A stretch of DNA of 64,000 nucleotides from Ralstonia condita. Its GTDB lineage: Bacteria; Pseudomonadota; Gammaproteobacteria; Burkholderiales; Burkholderiaceae. The translations under genes were made by a program, and so were the position numbers. The stretch is taken from the NCBI RefSeq assembly GCF_958405655.1, contig NZ_CATYWO010000001.1:372001-436000 (forward strand), read 5' to 3'. Shown piece after piece: positions 34,925-44,479 of this stretch; within the stretch, counting starts at the first letter, position 1, and each line of letters starts with the position of its first letter. The notes beneath the pieces were generated by a model. The model saw nothing but the letters and a program-made list of their open reading frames with translations. It was not told the DNA's origin and ran no database searches.

Positions 34925-35503
34925 ATGCTGCATCGTCAACTCGCACAAGGGGGAGTCATCGTGGGCATTCTTGCGTCGCTGCTTGGGCTCTTCGGGTGCG
35001 ACCAGCAGAAGGTCGACCAGGCCGTCGACCGCGTGGGCGACGCGGCCAAGCGCGCCTGGCAATCCGCCAAGCCGGACAACCTCCTGTTCAAGGGCATCGT
35101 GGCCGGGCAATCGACCGAGGCCGACGTGAAAGCCACCGCCGGACAGCCCGAGATGATCTGGGAGAGCGAGGACGGCACGCGGCAGCTCGAATATCCGCGC
35201 GGGCCGGAAGGGACATCAACGTGGATGGTGACGATTGCGCCCGATGGCCGTGTGGGGAAGATCGATCAGGTGCTCACCGGCGAGAACTTTGCGCGCGTGC
35301 GGGTTGGGCAAAGCAAGGACGACATCCGACGCATGCTGGGCAAGCCGACCAAGGTTGAAGCGTTCCGATTGAAGCAGGAAGAGGTCTGGGGATATCGGTG
35401 GATGGAGAGCTCGACTGAACGCGCTTACTTCAACGTGCACTTTGGGCCGGATGGGCGTGTTACGACGACTTCGCGGAGTGATGATCGGTTGAATGGGGCG
35501 TAG
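34925..35503 (+). CDS. BamE (SmpA/OmlA)-domain putative lipoprotein
   Basis: A 192-residue protein with a hydrophobic N-terminus ending in the lipobox LLGLFGC. It is therefore likely a lipoprotein whose mature part begins with CDQQKVDQAV. Two BamE-like repeats are visible: LFKGIVAGQSTEADVKATAG and ARVRVGQSKDDIRRMLGKP. BamE-like folds occur in outer-membrane assembly factors, which fits the tamAB context, but its role is unproven. A few N-terminal residues depend on the ATG chosen. Confidence 0.8.
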   Translation: MLHRQLAQGGVIVGILASLLGLFGCDQQKVDQAVDRVGDAAKRAWQSAKPDNLLFKGIVAGQSTEADVKATAGQPEMIWESEDGTRQLEYPRGPEGTSTWMVTIAPDGRVGKIDQVLTGENFARVRVGQSKDDIRRMLGKPTKVEAFRLKQEEVWGYRWMESSTERAYFNVHFGPDGRVTTTSRSDDRLNGA

Positions 35504-35620
35504 CGTTTTGCTGTTTGGGCTCTCGCCCGGGGGGGGCTTTTGTGGTGCATCCCCGGTTTCATCCCCTGCCGGGACTGAAAGGGGAGTGGACCACCAAGCC
35601 CGACTCCCCATCAAACCAGA

Positions 35621-37690
35621 TCAACGCACCCGCATCCCCGGCACCGCCCCAGCATGCGGCTCAAGAATATAAAGCCCAGGCTGAGTCTTCTCATCAGCCG
35701 CCGAAGCCGCCAACACCATCCCCTCCGACATCCCAAACTTCATCTTGCGCGGTGCGAGGTTGGCCACCATCACGGTCAGTTTGCCCACGAGATCTTCCGG
35801 CGCATATGCCGACTGGATGCCCGAAAACACGTTCCGCGTCTGTCCTTCGCCTACATCCAGCGTCAGCTGCAGCAGCTTGTTTGATCCTTCCACGCGCTGG
35901 CAGGCGACGATCTTGGCCACACGCAGGTCGATCTTGGCGAAGTCGTCGATGGTGATGGTCTCGGCCATCGGCTCGATCGCGGCAACACCGTTGGCGGCAG
36001 CAACCGGTGCTTCTGCGGTGGCCTGCAGCGACTGGCGATTGGCCTCCACCAGCGCATCCACCTGCTTCTTGTCGACGCGCGTCATCAGATGCGAGTACGG
36101 CTGAATCGGCTTGGCCGACGACAACTGTGAATCGATCGAGCGCCACGTCAGCGGCTCAACGTTGAGGAACGCCTCAATGCGCTCGACCGTGGTCGGCAGA
36201 ATCGGCTTGAGGTACACGGCCAGCAGGCGGAACGCTTCCAGCGCGACCGAGCACGCGGCATGCAGTTTTTCGCGGTTGGCTTCGTCTTTGGCCAGGTCCC
36301 ACGGCTTTTCTGTGTCGACGAAGGCGTTGACGGCGTCGGCCAGCTCCATCACGGCGCGCAGCGCCTTGCTGTACTCGCGTTTTTCGTACAGATCGGCGAT
36401 TTGCGGGGCGGCTTCGCGCAGCTGCACCATCAGCGGGTGGCCCAGTGCGGCGTCGCTCACGCGGCCTTCGAAGCGCTTGACCAGGAAGCCCGCCGAGCGG
36501 CTGGCGATGTTGACGAACTTGCCCACCAAATCGCTGTTCACGCGGGCGATGAAATCGTCCAGGTTCAGGTCCAGGTCTTCCATCGTCGCGTTCAGCTTGG
36601 CGGCGAAGTAGTAGCGCAGCCATTCCGGGTTCAGGCCGGTGTCGATGTAGCTCTGTGCCGTGATGAACGTGCCGCGCGACTTGCTCATCTTGGCGCCGTC
36701 CACGGTCAGGAAGCCGTGGGCGAACACGTTGGTCGGCGTGCGGTGACCCGAGAACTTCAGCATCGCCGGCCAGAACAGCGTGTGGAAATACAGGATGTCC
36801 TTGCCGATGAAGTGGTACTGCTCGGTGGTCGAGTGTTCGTTGATCCACGCGTCGAAATCAAGGCCGCGCTTGGCGCACAGGTTCTTGAAGCTGGCGTAGT
36901 AGCCGACCGGCGCATCGAGCCACACATAGAAGTACTTGCCCGGCGCGCCGGGAATCTCGAAGCCGAAGTACGGCGCGTCGCGCGAGATGTCCCAGTCCGA
37001 GAGCTTGGCCTCGCCTTCGTCGCCGAGCCACTCGCGCATCTTGTTGGTGGCTTCCGGCTGGGCCAGGTCGGCCACCCAGTCGCGCAGGAAATTCTCGCAT
37101 CGCGGGTCAGACAGCTTGAAGAAGTAGTGTTCCGACGACTTGCGCACCGGCGTCGCGCCGGACACCACGGAATACGGATTCTTCAGGTCGGTCGGCTGGT
37201 ACGTCGCGCCGCAGACTTCGCAGGAATCGCCGTACTGGTCTTTCGCGCCGCACTTCGGGCATTCGCCCTTGATGAAGCGGTCCGGCAGGAACATCTCCTT
37301 GACCGGGTCGTAGAACTGCTCGACCTCGCGCACGTCGATCAGGCCGGCTTCCTTGAGCTTGAGGTAGACGCTCTGGCACAGCTCCTTGTTTTCATCGGAG
37401 TCGGTGCTGTAGTAGTTGTCGAACGAGACGAGGAAGTTGTCGAAGTCGCGCTTGTGTTCCGTCCAGACGCGTTCGATGAGCTGCCGCGGCGTGAGGCCTT
37501 CTTTCTCGGCCCGCAGCATGACGGGCGTGCCGTGGGTGTCGTCGGCGCCTACGTAGTAGGTTTCGTGCCCGCGCATGCGCTGGAAGCGCACCCAGATGTC
37601 GGTCTGGATGTACTCGACCAGGTGGCCGATATGGATCGGCCCGTTGGCGTAGGGCAGGGCGGAAGTGACGAGAATGCGACGTTCGGACAT
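35621..37690 (-). CDS. metG: Methionyl-tRNA synthetase
   Basis: Charges tRNA-Met. The 689-residue protein has HIGH as HIGH itself (GPIHIGHLVEY, residues 20-23) and KMSKS (DGAKMSKSRGT) near 334. A zinc knuckle, CPKCGAKDQYGDSCEVCG, lies near 145. A C-terminal tRNA-binding domain related to Trbp111 (DFAKIDLRVAKIVAC, MKFGMSEGMVLAAS) mediates dimerisation. The start at MSERRILVTSALPYANG matches the family; the frame runs 12 codons further upstream. Confidence 0.97.
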   Translation of the reverse strand: MSERRILVTSALPYANGPIHIGHLVEYIQTDIWVRFQRMRGHETYYVGADDTHGTPVMLRAEKEGLTPRQLIERVWTEHKRDFDNFLVSFDNYYSTDSDENKELCQSVYLKLKEAGLIDVREVEQFYDPVKEMFLPDRFIKGECPKCGAKDQYGDSCEVCGATYQPTDLKNPYSVVSGATPVRKSSEHYFFKLSDPRCENFLRDWVADLAQPEATNKMREWLGDEGEAKLSDWDISRDAPYFGFEIPGAPGKYFYVWLDAPVGYYASFKNLCAKRGLDFDAWINEHSTTEQYHFIGKDILYFHTLFWPAMLKFSGHRTPTNVFAHGFLTVDGAKMSKSRGTFITAQSYIDTGLNPEWLRYYFAAKLNATMEDLDLNLDDFIARVNSDLVGKFVNIASRSAGFLVKRFEGRVSDAALGHPLMVQLREAAPQIADLYEKREYSKALRAVMELADAVNAFVDTEKPWDLAKDEANREKLHAACSVALEAFRLLAVYLKPILPTTVERIEAFLNVEPLTWRSIDSQLSSAKPIQPYSHLMTRVDKKQVDALVEANRQSLQATAEAPVAAANGVAAIEPMAETITIDDFAKIDLRVAKIVACQRVEGSNKLLQLTLDVGEGQTRNVFSGIQSAYAPEDLVGKLTVMVANLAPRKMKFGMSEGMVLAASAADEKTQPGLYILEPHAGAVPGMRVR

Positions 37691-37843
37691 GGGCAAGCCG
37701 GAAAGGTGCGGGCGGGCCGCTGACAAGGTGCGGCGCGCGAGGAAACGCGTATTTTAGCGCGCCCGGCGGCGTCGAGCCGGTCACACGCGCTCGGGGAAGG
37801 ATCGGGCTGGTCCGCTGCGGCACGACGCCGCAGCTTGCGTGGC

Positions 37844-37871
37844 AAAAAAAAGCGCCGGTCAATGCCGGCGC
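37844..37871 (-). terminator. Intrinsic terminator of the OmpA-like lipoprotein gene
   Basis: GCGCCGG/CCGGCGC stem with a TCAATG-type loop. On the minus strand it is followed by eight T. It lies between the lipoprotein gene and metG and separates their transcripts. Confidence 0.86.
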
Positions 37872-37979
37872 AGCTTTCCACAACGGAAAAGGAGGAGAAA
37901 TCAGGTACCACCCGGGAGGTCAGCCACACATCGCGAGCCAGCAACGCATGGCAAGCGGCACCCGTTTTCTATGACCGGG

Positions 37980-38609
37980 TCATCCCTGGATTGGTTTCAA
38001 ATAAATTTCGACGCGACGGTTTTGTGCGCGGCCAGCCTCGGTGGCATTGTCGGCAACCGGCTGCGTCTGGCCACGTCCCTCCGCGCTCAGGCGGTTACGA
38101 GCGACGCCGCGGTCCGTCAGGTAAGCCGCCACGCTCTGCGCGCGCCTCTGCGACAGCGTCATGTTGTAGTTCGGGTTGCCCGTGCTGTCGGTGTGGCCGA
38201 CCACGTTGGCAGCGAGTTCCGGATGCTGCGTGAGCGTTTGTGCCACGCTATCCAGCGGCCCGCGGAACGACGGCTTGATCACAGCGCTGTCGGTGTCGAA
38301 CGACACCTGGCTCGGAATGTTCAGCTTGAGCGAACCATCGGGCTGCTCGGAAATTTGCGTGCCCGTGCCGGCCGTGTCGCCGGCCAGCTTGGATTTGATG
38401 GCGCCCCAGTTGTAGCCGACGGCAGCGCCGGTTGCCGCGCCCAGCGCGCCGCCGATGGCCGCCCCGCGGCCGTTGCCGACCAGCGCGCCGATGCCAGCGC
38501 CCACGGCCGCGCCCACGCCCGTGCCGACGGCGGTCTGGTTCTGCTGCTCGGTGGCGCAGCCGGCCGCCAGCAAGGCGACCAGCGAAACGGAAATAAGCTT
38601 GGCTTTCAT
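37980..38609 (-). CDS. OmpA-family lipoprotein with glycine-zipper domain
   Basis: A 209-residue outer-membrane lipoprotein. The signal peptide ends in the lipobox LLAAGC. A glycine-zipper segment follows (GAAVGAGIGALVGNGRGAAIGGALGAA is the region, residues ~32-60). A C-terminal OmpA domain binds peptidoglycan (VVGHTDSTGNPNYNMTLSQRRA, AEGRGQTQPVA, NRRVEIYL). It resembles YiaD/Pal-like proteins. A terminator follows, and the gene is divergent from apbC. Confidence 0.9.
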   Translation of the reverse strand: MKAKLISVSLVALLAAGCATEQQNQTAVGTGVGAAVGAGIGALVGNGRGAAIGGALGAATGAAVGYNWGAIKSKLAGDTAGTGTQISEQPDGSLKLNIPSQVSFDTDSAVIKPSFRGPLDSVAQTLTQHPELAANVVGHTDSTGNPNYNMTLSQRRAQSVAAYLTDRGVARNRLSAEGRGQTQPVADNATEAGRAQNRRVEIYLKPIQG

Positions 38610-38812
38610 GATTTCTCCTAGGAGTAACGGGGTTCGGTTCTTGTTGGGTTTGCCGATCACCGACGGGCCGAGGGTTTTTGGGGGAATCGGGCGAATGTCC
38701 CGCCGGCAAAATACAATAGCAAATCAGCACGTAGAGTGGCGAGTGCATTGCAAAGTTCACGCGGCGCCCCCTCCGGCTGTCCCCTACTCGTATCAGATTT
38801 GTGGAGCAAACG

Positions 38813-39901
38813 TTGAGCGTAACCATCGAACAGATCACCGAAGCCCTGCGCGGCGTGGTGGATCCCAATACCGAACGCGACCTGGTGTCGTCCAAGTCGG
38901 TGCGCAACATCCGGGTCGATGGCGGCGAGGTGTCGCTCGACGTGGAGCTTGGCTACCCGGCCAAGAGCCAGTTCGACATGATTCGCAAGCTGGTGATCGG
39001 CGCGCTGCGCCAGGTACCGGGCGTCGACAATGTGAGCGTGCAGGTGTCGATGAAGATCGTGGCGCACGCCGTGCAGCGCGGCGTCCACCTGCTCCCCAAT
39101 GTGAAGAACATCATCGCGGTGGCGTCGGGCAAGGGCGGCGTGGGCAAGTCCACCACGGCGGTCAACCTGGCACTGGCGCTGTCCGCCGAGGGTGCCAATG
39201 TCGGTATCCTCGATGCCGACATCTACGGCCCCAGCCAGCCCATGATGCTGGGCATCCAGGGCCAGCCCGAGTCGGCGGATGGCAAGACCATGGAGCCGAT
39301 GGAAGGCCATGGCCTGCAGGCCAACTCGATCGGCTTCCTGATCGAGCAGGACAATCCGATGGTGTGGCGCGGCCCGATGGTCACGTCTGCGCTGGAACAG
39401 TTGCTCAAGCAGACCAACTGGCGTGACCTGGATTACCTCATCGTCGACATGCCGCCAGGCACGGGCGATATCCAGCTCACGCTGTCGCAGAAGGTTCCGG
39501 TGACGGGCGCGGTGATCGTCACCACGCCGCAGGACATTGCGCTGCTCGACGCCAAGAAGGGCCTGAAGATGTTCGAGAAGGTGGGCATTCCCATCATCGG
39601 CGTGGTGGAGAACATGGCGGTGTACTGCTGCCCGAACTGCGGCCATACCGAACATATCTTCGGCTCGGGGGGCGGCGAGAAAATGTGTGCACAGTATGGC
39701 GTGCCGTTCCTGGGCAGCCTGCCGCTGAATCTCTCCATCCGTGAGCAGGCCGATTCGGGCCGGCCGACCGTGGTGGCCGATCCCGACGGCGCGATTGCCG
39801 GTGTCTACAAGCAGATCGCACGCCGCGTCGCCATTGCCGTAGCCGATAAAGCGAAGGACATGACGAGCAAGTTCCCGTCGATCGTCGTGCAGAACACCTG
39901 A
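38813..39901 (+). CDS. apbC: Iron-sulfur cluster carrier protein ApbC/Mrp
   Basis: A P-loop ATPase that carries and transfers 4Fe-4S clusters. The 362 residues have an N-terminal MIP18/DUF59 domain (ITEALRGVVDPNTERDLV) and the deviant Walker A GKGGVGKSTT near residue 105. The cluster-ligating CCPNC lies at about 270. I chose the TTG start because GGAG sits seven bases before it; a GTG four codons upstream also works. It plausibly serves the Fe-S-rich formate locus downstream. Confidence 0.93.
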   Translation: MSVTIEQITEALRGVVDPNTERDLVSSKSVRNIRVDGGEVSLDVELGYPAKSQFDMIRKLVIGALRQVPGVDNVSVQVSMKIVAHAVQRGVHLLPNVKNIIAVASGKGGVGKSTTAVNLALALSAEGANVGILDADIYGPSQPMMLGIQGQPESADGKTMEPMEGHGLQANSIGFLIEQDNPMVWRGPMVTSALEQLLKQTNWRDLDYLIVDMPPGTGDIQLTLSQKVPVTGAVIVTTPQDIALLDAKKGLKMFEKVGIPIIGVVENMAVYCCPNCGHTEHIFGSGGGEKMCAQYGVPFLGSLPLNLSIREQADSGRPTVVADPDGAIAGVYKQIARRVAIAVADKAKDMTSKFPSIVVQNT

Positions 39902-39905
39902 CGCC

Positions 39906-40433
39906 ATGGAAACCACGCCGCCCCTGCCTGCCGATCGTCCTTTCGTGCGCGTGGCCGTCGTACTGTGTCGTCGTCCGACGGCCAATCGCTGGCAGCCGTT
40001 TCAGTGGCGGCTGGAAGCCGTGGTGCCGGACCTGGGCGAGTACGGTGACGCGCCCCGGTGCCTCGATCGCTCACAGGATGAGGCGGGCGAGGAGCGCTGG
40101 CTGACACCTGGCTTCACCGTCACGCTGTTCCGCGATGAAGCCGAGGGGTATTACCTGAACGCGACATCCGCGGCTCCATGCTGGTTTGTGCTGTGGCGGC
40201 TGGGGGAGGCGGGCACGGCCGATGAGGGCCGGGCGATCCCGCATACCGTGTCGCTCAGCTACAACGAGGCCGGCCGCTGGCTCGACGGGGGCGAAACGGT
40301 CGAGAACGTGCCGCTCGATCCTGCGGCGCTGGAATGGCTGCAGGCGTACGTCGCCGAGAATTACCGGCCCGAGCCGAAGAAGCGGCGCCGGCCCGAGTCA
40401 TTCCTGTCGCCGGAAGATCGCGCGAAATACTGA
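39906..40433 (+). CDS. DUF3305 protein of the formate dehydrogenase locus
   Basis: A 175-residue cytoplasmic protein of the DUF3305 family, usually encoded beside DUF3306 and formate dehydrogenase genes. Conserved phrases include RVAVVLCRRPTANRWQPFQW and FRDEAEGYYLN, with SAAPCWFVLWRL and VSLSYNEAGRWLDGGE after. No catalytic motif is evident. It starts four bases after apbC. A maturation role for formate dehydrogenase is a guess from gene neighbourhood. Confidence 0.85.
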   Translation: METTPPLPADRPFVRVAVVLCRRPTANRWQPFQWRLEAVVPDLGEYGDAPRCLDRSQDEAGEERWLTPGFTVTLFRDEAEGYYLNATSAAPCWFVLWRLGEAGTADEGRAIPHTVSLSYNEAGRWLDGGETVENVPLDPAALEWLQAYVAENYRPEPKKRRRPESFLSPEDRAKY

Positions 40434-40446
40434 GCGAGGCTGTGTT

Positions 40447-41001
40447 TTGAGCGACGAATCCTTCCTGTCACGCTGGTCGCGCCGCAAGGCAGCCGAGCGG
40501 CGCGGCGACCCCGAACCGGAGGTGGTTCCGTCTGCCGAGGCTGTGACGGCGGCTGCGCCCGCGCCTGCGCAAGTCGCACCGCAGGCCGAGCCCGTGCCCG
40601 AGGCGCCGCCGCTCACCCTGGAAGATGCCGCCAAGCTGACACCGGCTGACGACTTCTCCGCGTTCGTCGCTCGCGGGGTGGACGAGACGGTCAAGCGCGC
40701 GGCGCTCAAGAAGCTCTTCGCCGATCCGCACTTCAACGTCATGGACGGGCTGGATACGTACATCGACGATTACTCGCAGCCAGATCCCATCCCGCTCGAC
40801 ATGCTGCGCGAGCTGCGCCATACGGCGGAGCTGCGGCTCTTCGACCCCGTGGATGATGACACCGCTGCGCCAGCAGTCGGCGACGCCAGGCGGGACGAAG
40901 TGCCCGCCGTGGCAGCCGACGCGCCGCCTGATCCCCCCGAGCCACAAGAACGCGCCCAGGCAAGCCCGCATGGCGAGCCCGAGCCGCCGTCCGTAGAATA
41001 A
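40447..41001 (+). CDS. DUF3306 protein of the formate dehydrogenase locus
   Basis: About 184 residues. Its N-terminus SDESFLSRWSRRKAAERRG and central ALKKLFADPHFNVMDGLDTYIDDYSQPDP are DUF3306 hallmarks. A Pro/Ala/Glu-rich tail follows. The start codon appears to be TTG 13 bases after the DUF3305 stop, because no ATG precedes the conserved MSDESF-like start. It is always found with DUF3305 in my recollection. Function unknown. Confidence 0.82.
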   Translation: MSDESFLSRWSRRKAAERRGDPEPEVVPSAEAVTAAAPAPAQVAPQAEPVPEAPPLTLEDAAKLTPADDFSAFVARGVDETVKRAALKKLFADPHFNVMDGLDTYIDDYSQPDPIPLDMLRELRHTAELRLFDPVDDDTAAPAVGDARRDEVPAVAADAPPDPPEPQERAQASPHGEPEPPSVE

Positions 41002-41083
41002 AAAAAGAGGATTGCCCGGACAGAGACGGGTGACCATGTCCCTACAGCCTGCGTGACCAACGCGGGCGCTCACGCAAAAATTC

Positions 41084-43243
41084 ATGCCGACCCTGGTTTG
41101 CAGTTGTAATCGCACCATGCCGCTCGACGCCGATGTGCTGAGCGATGCCTTGCGCACATCAGGCGCGCCCGTCGACATACCCGGCCAGACGCACCATCTG
41201 CTGTGCCGCCGGGAGATCGGCGCCTTCACGCAGGCACTCGACGGCACCGAGGACGTCGTCGTCGCCTGCACGCAGGAGAAAGCGCTGTTTGTCGAAGTGG
41301 CCGCGCAGCATGAAGGTGTGACGGCACCGATCCATTTCGTCAACGTGCGCGAGACCGGTGGGTGGTCGGCACAGGCGAAACGCGATGTGCGCGGCTTCCA
41401 CGCCAAGACGGCGGCGCTGCTCGCCGTGGCGGGGCTGCCTGCGCCCGATCCGGTGCCGGTGGTGGAGTATCGGTCCGCCGGCAACGTACTGATCGTCGGC
41501 CCCGCTGAGCGGGCACTGCCGTGGGCCGAGCGCCTGGCCGATCAACTGGGCGTGACGGTGCTCGCCACGGGCCGCGACCGCGCCGCCGGTCCGCTGGCCC
41601 CGCCGATGGAGCGCCGCTGGCCGATCCATGCCGGCGAACTCACCGCGGTAAAGGGCTGGCTTGGCGCGTTCGAGGTTCAGTGGCGCAGCGGCAATCCGAT
41701 CGACCTGGATCGCTGTACGCATTGCAACGCTTGCATTGACGCGTGCCCCGAAAATGCAATCGACGCGCTCTATCAGATCGATCTCGATCGCTGCCGTGAT
41801 CACCGCGACTGCGTGAAGGCCTGCGGTGAAGCCATGGCGATCGACTTTGGGCGCGTCAACGCGCCGCAGGCACTATCCGGCCAGTTCGACCTCGTCTTCG
41901 ACCTGAACGACACTCCGGCCTTCGCCCAGCACCAGCCGCCGCAGGGCTACTTCCACGCCGGCGCGGACGCGGGCCGGCAGCTGGCGGCTTCGCTGGCGCT
42001 GCTGCAGCGGGTGGGCGAGTTTGAAAAGCCCAAGTTCTTCCAGTACAAGGAATCGATCTGTGCGCACGGGCGCAACGGCCAGGTGGGCTGCGACGCGTGC
42101 GTGCAGGTGTGCTCAGCCTCGGCCATTTCGTCGCAATGGAAGGACGGGCGCGGAAGTGTGCACGTCACGCCCAACCTTTGCGTGGGCTGCGGCGCCTGTA
42201 CGACGGCCTGCCCGACCGGTGCGATCACCTACGCCTATCCGAGTGCGCCGTACCAGGGGCGCAAGCTGAAGACATTGCTGTCGACGTATGCGTCGGCAGG
42301 CGGGCGCGATGCGGTGGTCCTGCTGCACAACGGCGAGCGGGGTCGCGCGCTGATCGAGCAACTGGGCCGTGCCGCCCGCATCGGGGAGGCGCGGGGCGTT
42401 CCGGTGAACATGCTGCCGGTGGAAGTGTTCCATGCGGCGTCGACTGGGCTGGAGCTCTGGCTGTCGGCGCTCGCGTATGGCGCCGCGCGCATCGCCATCC
42501 TGCTGACCGAGGATGACGCGCCGCAGTATCGCGCGATGCTCGCCGAGCAGGTCGCCGTGGCGCAAGCCGTACTGCAAGGGCTGGGTGAGCCGTCGGATGC
42601 GGTTGGTGTGGTGCTTGTCGATGTGGCGGATGTGGCGGCGCTCGACGCACGCCTGAATGCCGTTGAAGTGGCCGGCCCGCTGCGTGGGTTCCGCCGGGAC
42701 ATGCCTGCGGCAGCCTTTGCCGTCGCCGCCGCCAAGCGGGAGACACTCGATTTCGCGTTGGACCATCTGGCGCGACACGCGCAGGCCATTGACACCGTCA
42801 TTCCGCTGCCGGCGGGTGCTCCCTTGGGGGCCATCAGCGTCGACCGCGAGCGCTGCACGCTGTGCATGGCTTGCGTCGGTGCCTGCCCGTCGCAGGCGCT
42901 GCGTGACCAGCCCGACCGCCCTGTGCTGGCCATGATCGAGCGCAACTGCGTGCAGTGTGGCCTGTGCGAGACGACGTGCCCGGAAGAGGCCATCGCGCTC
43001 GTCCCGCGCCTGAACCTGTCGGCTGCGGCGCGCCAGGCCGTGATGCTCAACGAGACCCAGCCGTTCCACTGCATCCGCTGCGGCAAGCCGTTTGGCACCG
43101 CGCAGATGGTGACGACCATGCTAGCCAAGCTGGGCGCGCATCCGGCGTTCTCCGGCGCAGCAGCCGAGCGCCTGAAGATGTGCGGCGACTGCCGCGTGAT
43201 CGACATGATGGAACGCGGTGAACGCCCGGGCGCCACCCACTGA
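41084..43243 (+). CDS. Polyferredoxin-type 4Fe-4S protein of the formate dehydrogenase locus
   Basis: A 719-residue cytoplasmic protein packed with ferredoxin motifs. Canonical or near-canonical cluster sites are CTHCNACIDACP, CRDHRDCVKAC, GCDACVQVC, CVGCGACTTACP, CTLCMACVGACP and CVQCGLCETTCP. A further CxxC...CxxC lies at the C-terminus (CIRCGKP and CGDCR). A Rossmann-like NVLIVGPAERALPWAERL region is between residues ~125 and 145. There is no membrane segment. It lies between DUF3306 and the chaperone gene. It may shuttle electrons to or from formate dehydrogenase or help assemble it. Confidence 0.85.
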   Translation: MPTLVCSCNRTMPLDADVLSDALRTSGAPVDIPGQTHHLLCRREIGAFTQALDGTEDVVVACTQEKALFVEVAAQHEGVTAPIHFVNVRETGGWSAQAKRDVRGFHAKTAALLAVAGLPAPDPVPVVEYRSAGNVLIVGPAERALPWAERLADQLGVTVLATGRDRAAGPLAPPMERRWPIHAGELTAVKGWLGAFEVQWRSGNPIDLDRCTHCNACIDACPENAIDALYQIDLDRCRDHRDCVKACGEAMAIDFGRVNAPQALSGQFDLVFDLNDTPAFAQHQPPQGYFHAGADAGRQLAASLALLQRVGEFEKPKFFQYKESICAHGRNGQVGCDACVQVCSASAISSQWKDGRGSVHVTPNLCVGCGACTTACPTGAITYAYPSAPYQGRKLKTLLSTYASAGGRDAVVLLHNGERGRALIEQLGRAARIGEARGVPVNMLPVEVFHAASTGLELWLSALAYGAARIAILLTEDDAPQYRAMLAEQVAVAQAVLQGLGEPSDAVGVVLVDVADVAALDARLNAVEVAGPLRGFRRDMPAAAFAVAAAKRETLDFALDHLARHAQAIDTVIPLPAGAPLGAISVDRERCTLCMACVGACPSQALRDQPDRPVLAMIERNCVQCGLCETTCPEEAIALVPRLNLSAAARQAVMLNETQPFHCIRCGKPFGTAQMVTTMLAKLGAHPAFSGAAAERLKMCGDCRVIDMMERGERPGATH

Positions 43244-43263
43244 AGACCCAACCCTCATATTCC

Positions 43264-43935
43264 ATGACCGACGCCCAGCCCCTGCAATTCCAGCTCGCCG
43301 CCACGCCCGCCGATAGCGCCGAGGATCTCGCCCGGGCCGACCTGTACGGGTTGCTCGCAACGCTGTTCTTCCGCGCGCCGGACGCCGATTTGTTGCAGCG
43401 CATCGCCGTTGCACAACAGGAGCCCGCGGGCGAGGACGATGCCGACCCGTCCGACACGGAGGCTGCCGCCAGCAGCGCGCTCACGCAAGCCTGGCGCCGG
43501 CTCGTGGCGCGCGCCGGCCAGACCACCGCCAGCCAGGCGGATGACGAGTACACCGAACTGTTCATCGGCGTCGGCAAGCCTGAGGTGTTTCTGTATGGGT
43601 CGTATTACCAAGCGGGCTTCCTCAACGAGAAGCCATTGGTTGTGCTGCGCGATGATCTGCGACGCTACGGTCTGGAGCGCGCCGAGGGCATCACCGAGAC
43701 CGAAGACCATCTGGCCACGCTGTGCGAGGTCATGCGTTACCTGATCGCCGGTGAAGATGTCGCCATCGCGCATGTGCAGGAGCAGCGCGCGTTCTTTCAG
43801 CGCCATCTGGCGCCGTGGGTCGATGTGGCTTGCGATGCTGTACTGCAGCATCCGCGCGCAGCGTTTTACGCCGATGCGGCGGCTTTGGCGAAAGCGTTTT
43901 TCGACGTGGAGCGCCTCGCGCTGGAACTGGCCTGA
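43264..43935 (+). CDS. TorD/DmsD-family chaperone
   Basis: A 223-residue all-helical chaperone of the TorD family, which binds Tat signal peptides of molybdoenzymes and holds the apoenzyme for cofactor insertion. ADLYGLLATLFFRAPDADLL and DEYTELFIGVGKPEVFLYGSYY are typical. Late EQRAFFQRHLAPWV is the conserved H..PW motif region. Position before a Tat-targeted formate dehydrogenase suggests that subunit as client. Twenty bases separate it from the polyferredoxin gene. Confidence 0.88.
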   Translation: MTDAQPLQFQLAATPADSAEDLARADLYGLLATLFFRAPDADLLQRIAVAQQEPAGEDDADPSDTEAAASSALTQAWRRLVARAGQTTASQADDEYTELFIGVGKPEVFLYGSYYQAGFLNEKPLVVLRDDLRRYGLERAEGITETEDHLATLCEVMRYLIAGEDVAIAHVQEQRAFFQRHLAPWVDVACDAVLQHPRAAFYADAAALAKAFFDVERLALELA

Positions 43936-44169
43936 GATACGCCGGGCGATTGCCTGAAATTGAGGCGACCAGCGAAGAGCCGCGCCACGCCAGCGTCACG
44001 GCGAACCGGTTCAAATCGAACTCATAGTAAGAATCAATCGATAAATCGTCAGGAAAATCCCGAACTGAGGGGACTTGGGCATGGTCTTCCTGTGCCGTTG
44101 CACCTAAAATGTGTTCAAGAATTCCTATTACATTCGGTCATCGGTTTGATTGAGCCGGGGAGCATCGAA

Positions 44170-44421
44170 ATGCCAAGTCCGAACACCATCCCTCACACCC
44201 GCCCCGAGACGGATTCCGTTGAATCCACGCCCACTCGCCGCCGCTTCCTGATGGGGGCTGCGGTTGCCGCCGCGGCTGCAGGCACGGCCGCCACCGCCAC
44301 CCATCTCGGGCAGACGCCGATGGCTTCTGTCACGCCGCCGGCCGAACCGGTGGACGATACCGCCACGGGCTACCGGCTGACCGAACACATCCGCAAGTAC
44401 TACAAGACGACATGGATCTGA
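44170..44421 (+). CDS. Small Tat-signal protein of the formate dehydrogenase region
   Basis: An 83-residue protein with a twin-arginine signal (TRRRFLMGAAVAAAAAG) and a short mature part ending HIRKYYKTTWI. It matches the 'formate dehydrogenase region TAT target' family (TIGR02811), small proteins found beside formate dehydrogenase genes. The start ATG follows a 234-bp intergenic gap that must hold the promoter of the structural genes; I could not settle on one. Function unknown. Confidence 0.83.
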   Translation: MPSPNTIPHTRPETDSVESTPTRRRFLMGAAVAAAAAGTAATATHLGQTPMASVTPPAEPVDDTATGYRLTEHIRKYYKTTWI

Positions 44422-44479
44422 TGCGCCGCACCCCGCGCGCCTCGGCCATGTCGCTCACACCACATCTTCAGGTGACCCC

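Noticed and set aside
31806..34946. 1046-codon open frame on the minus strand opposite tamB
   Set aside because: It is rich in Arg/His/Gln/Ala, has no family motif and lies exactly opposite a clear TamB. High-GC DNA keeps the antisense frame free of stops.
43936..44169. Sigma-54 promoter before the formate dehydrogenase genes
   Set aside because: The best GG/GC pair does not keep the required 10-base spacing, and no -24/-12 consensus is present.
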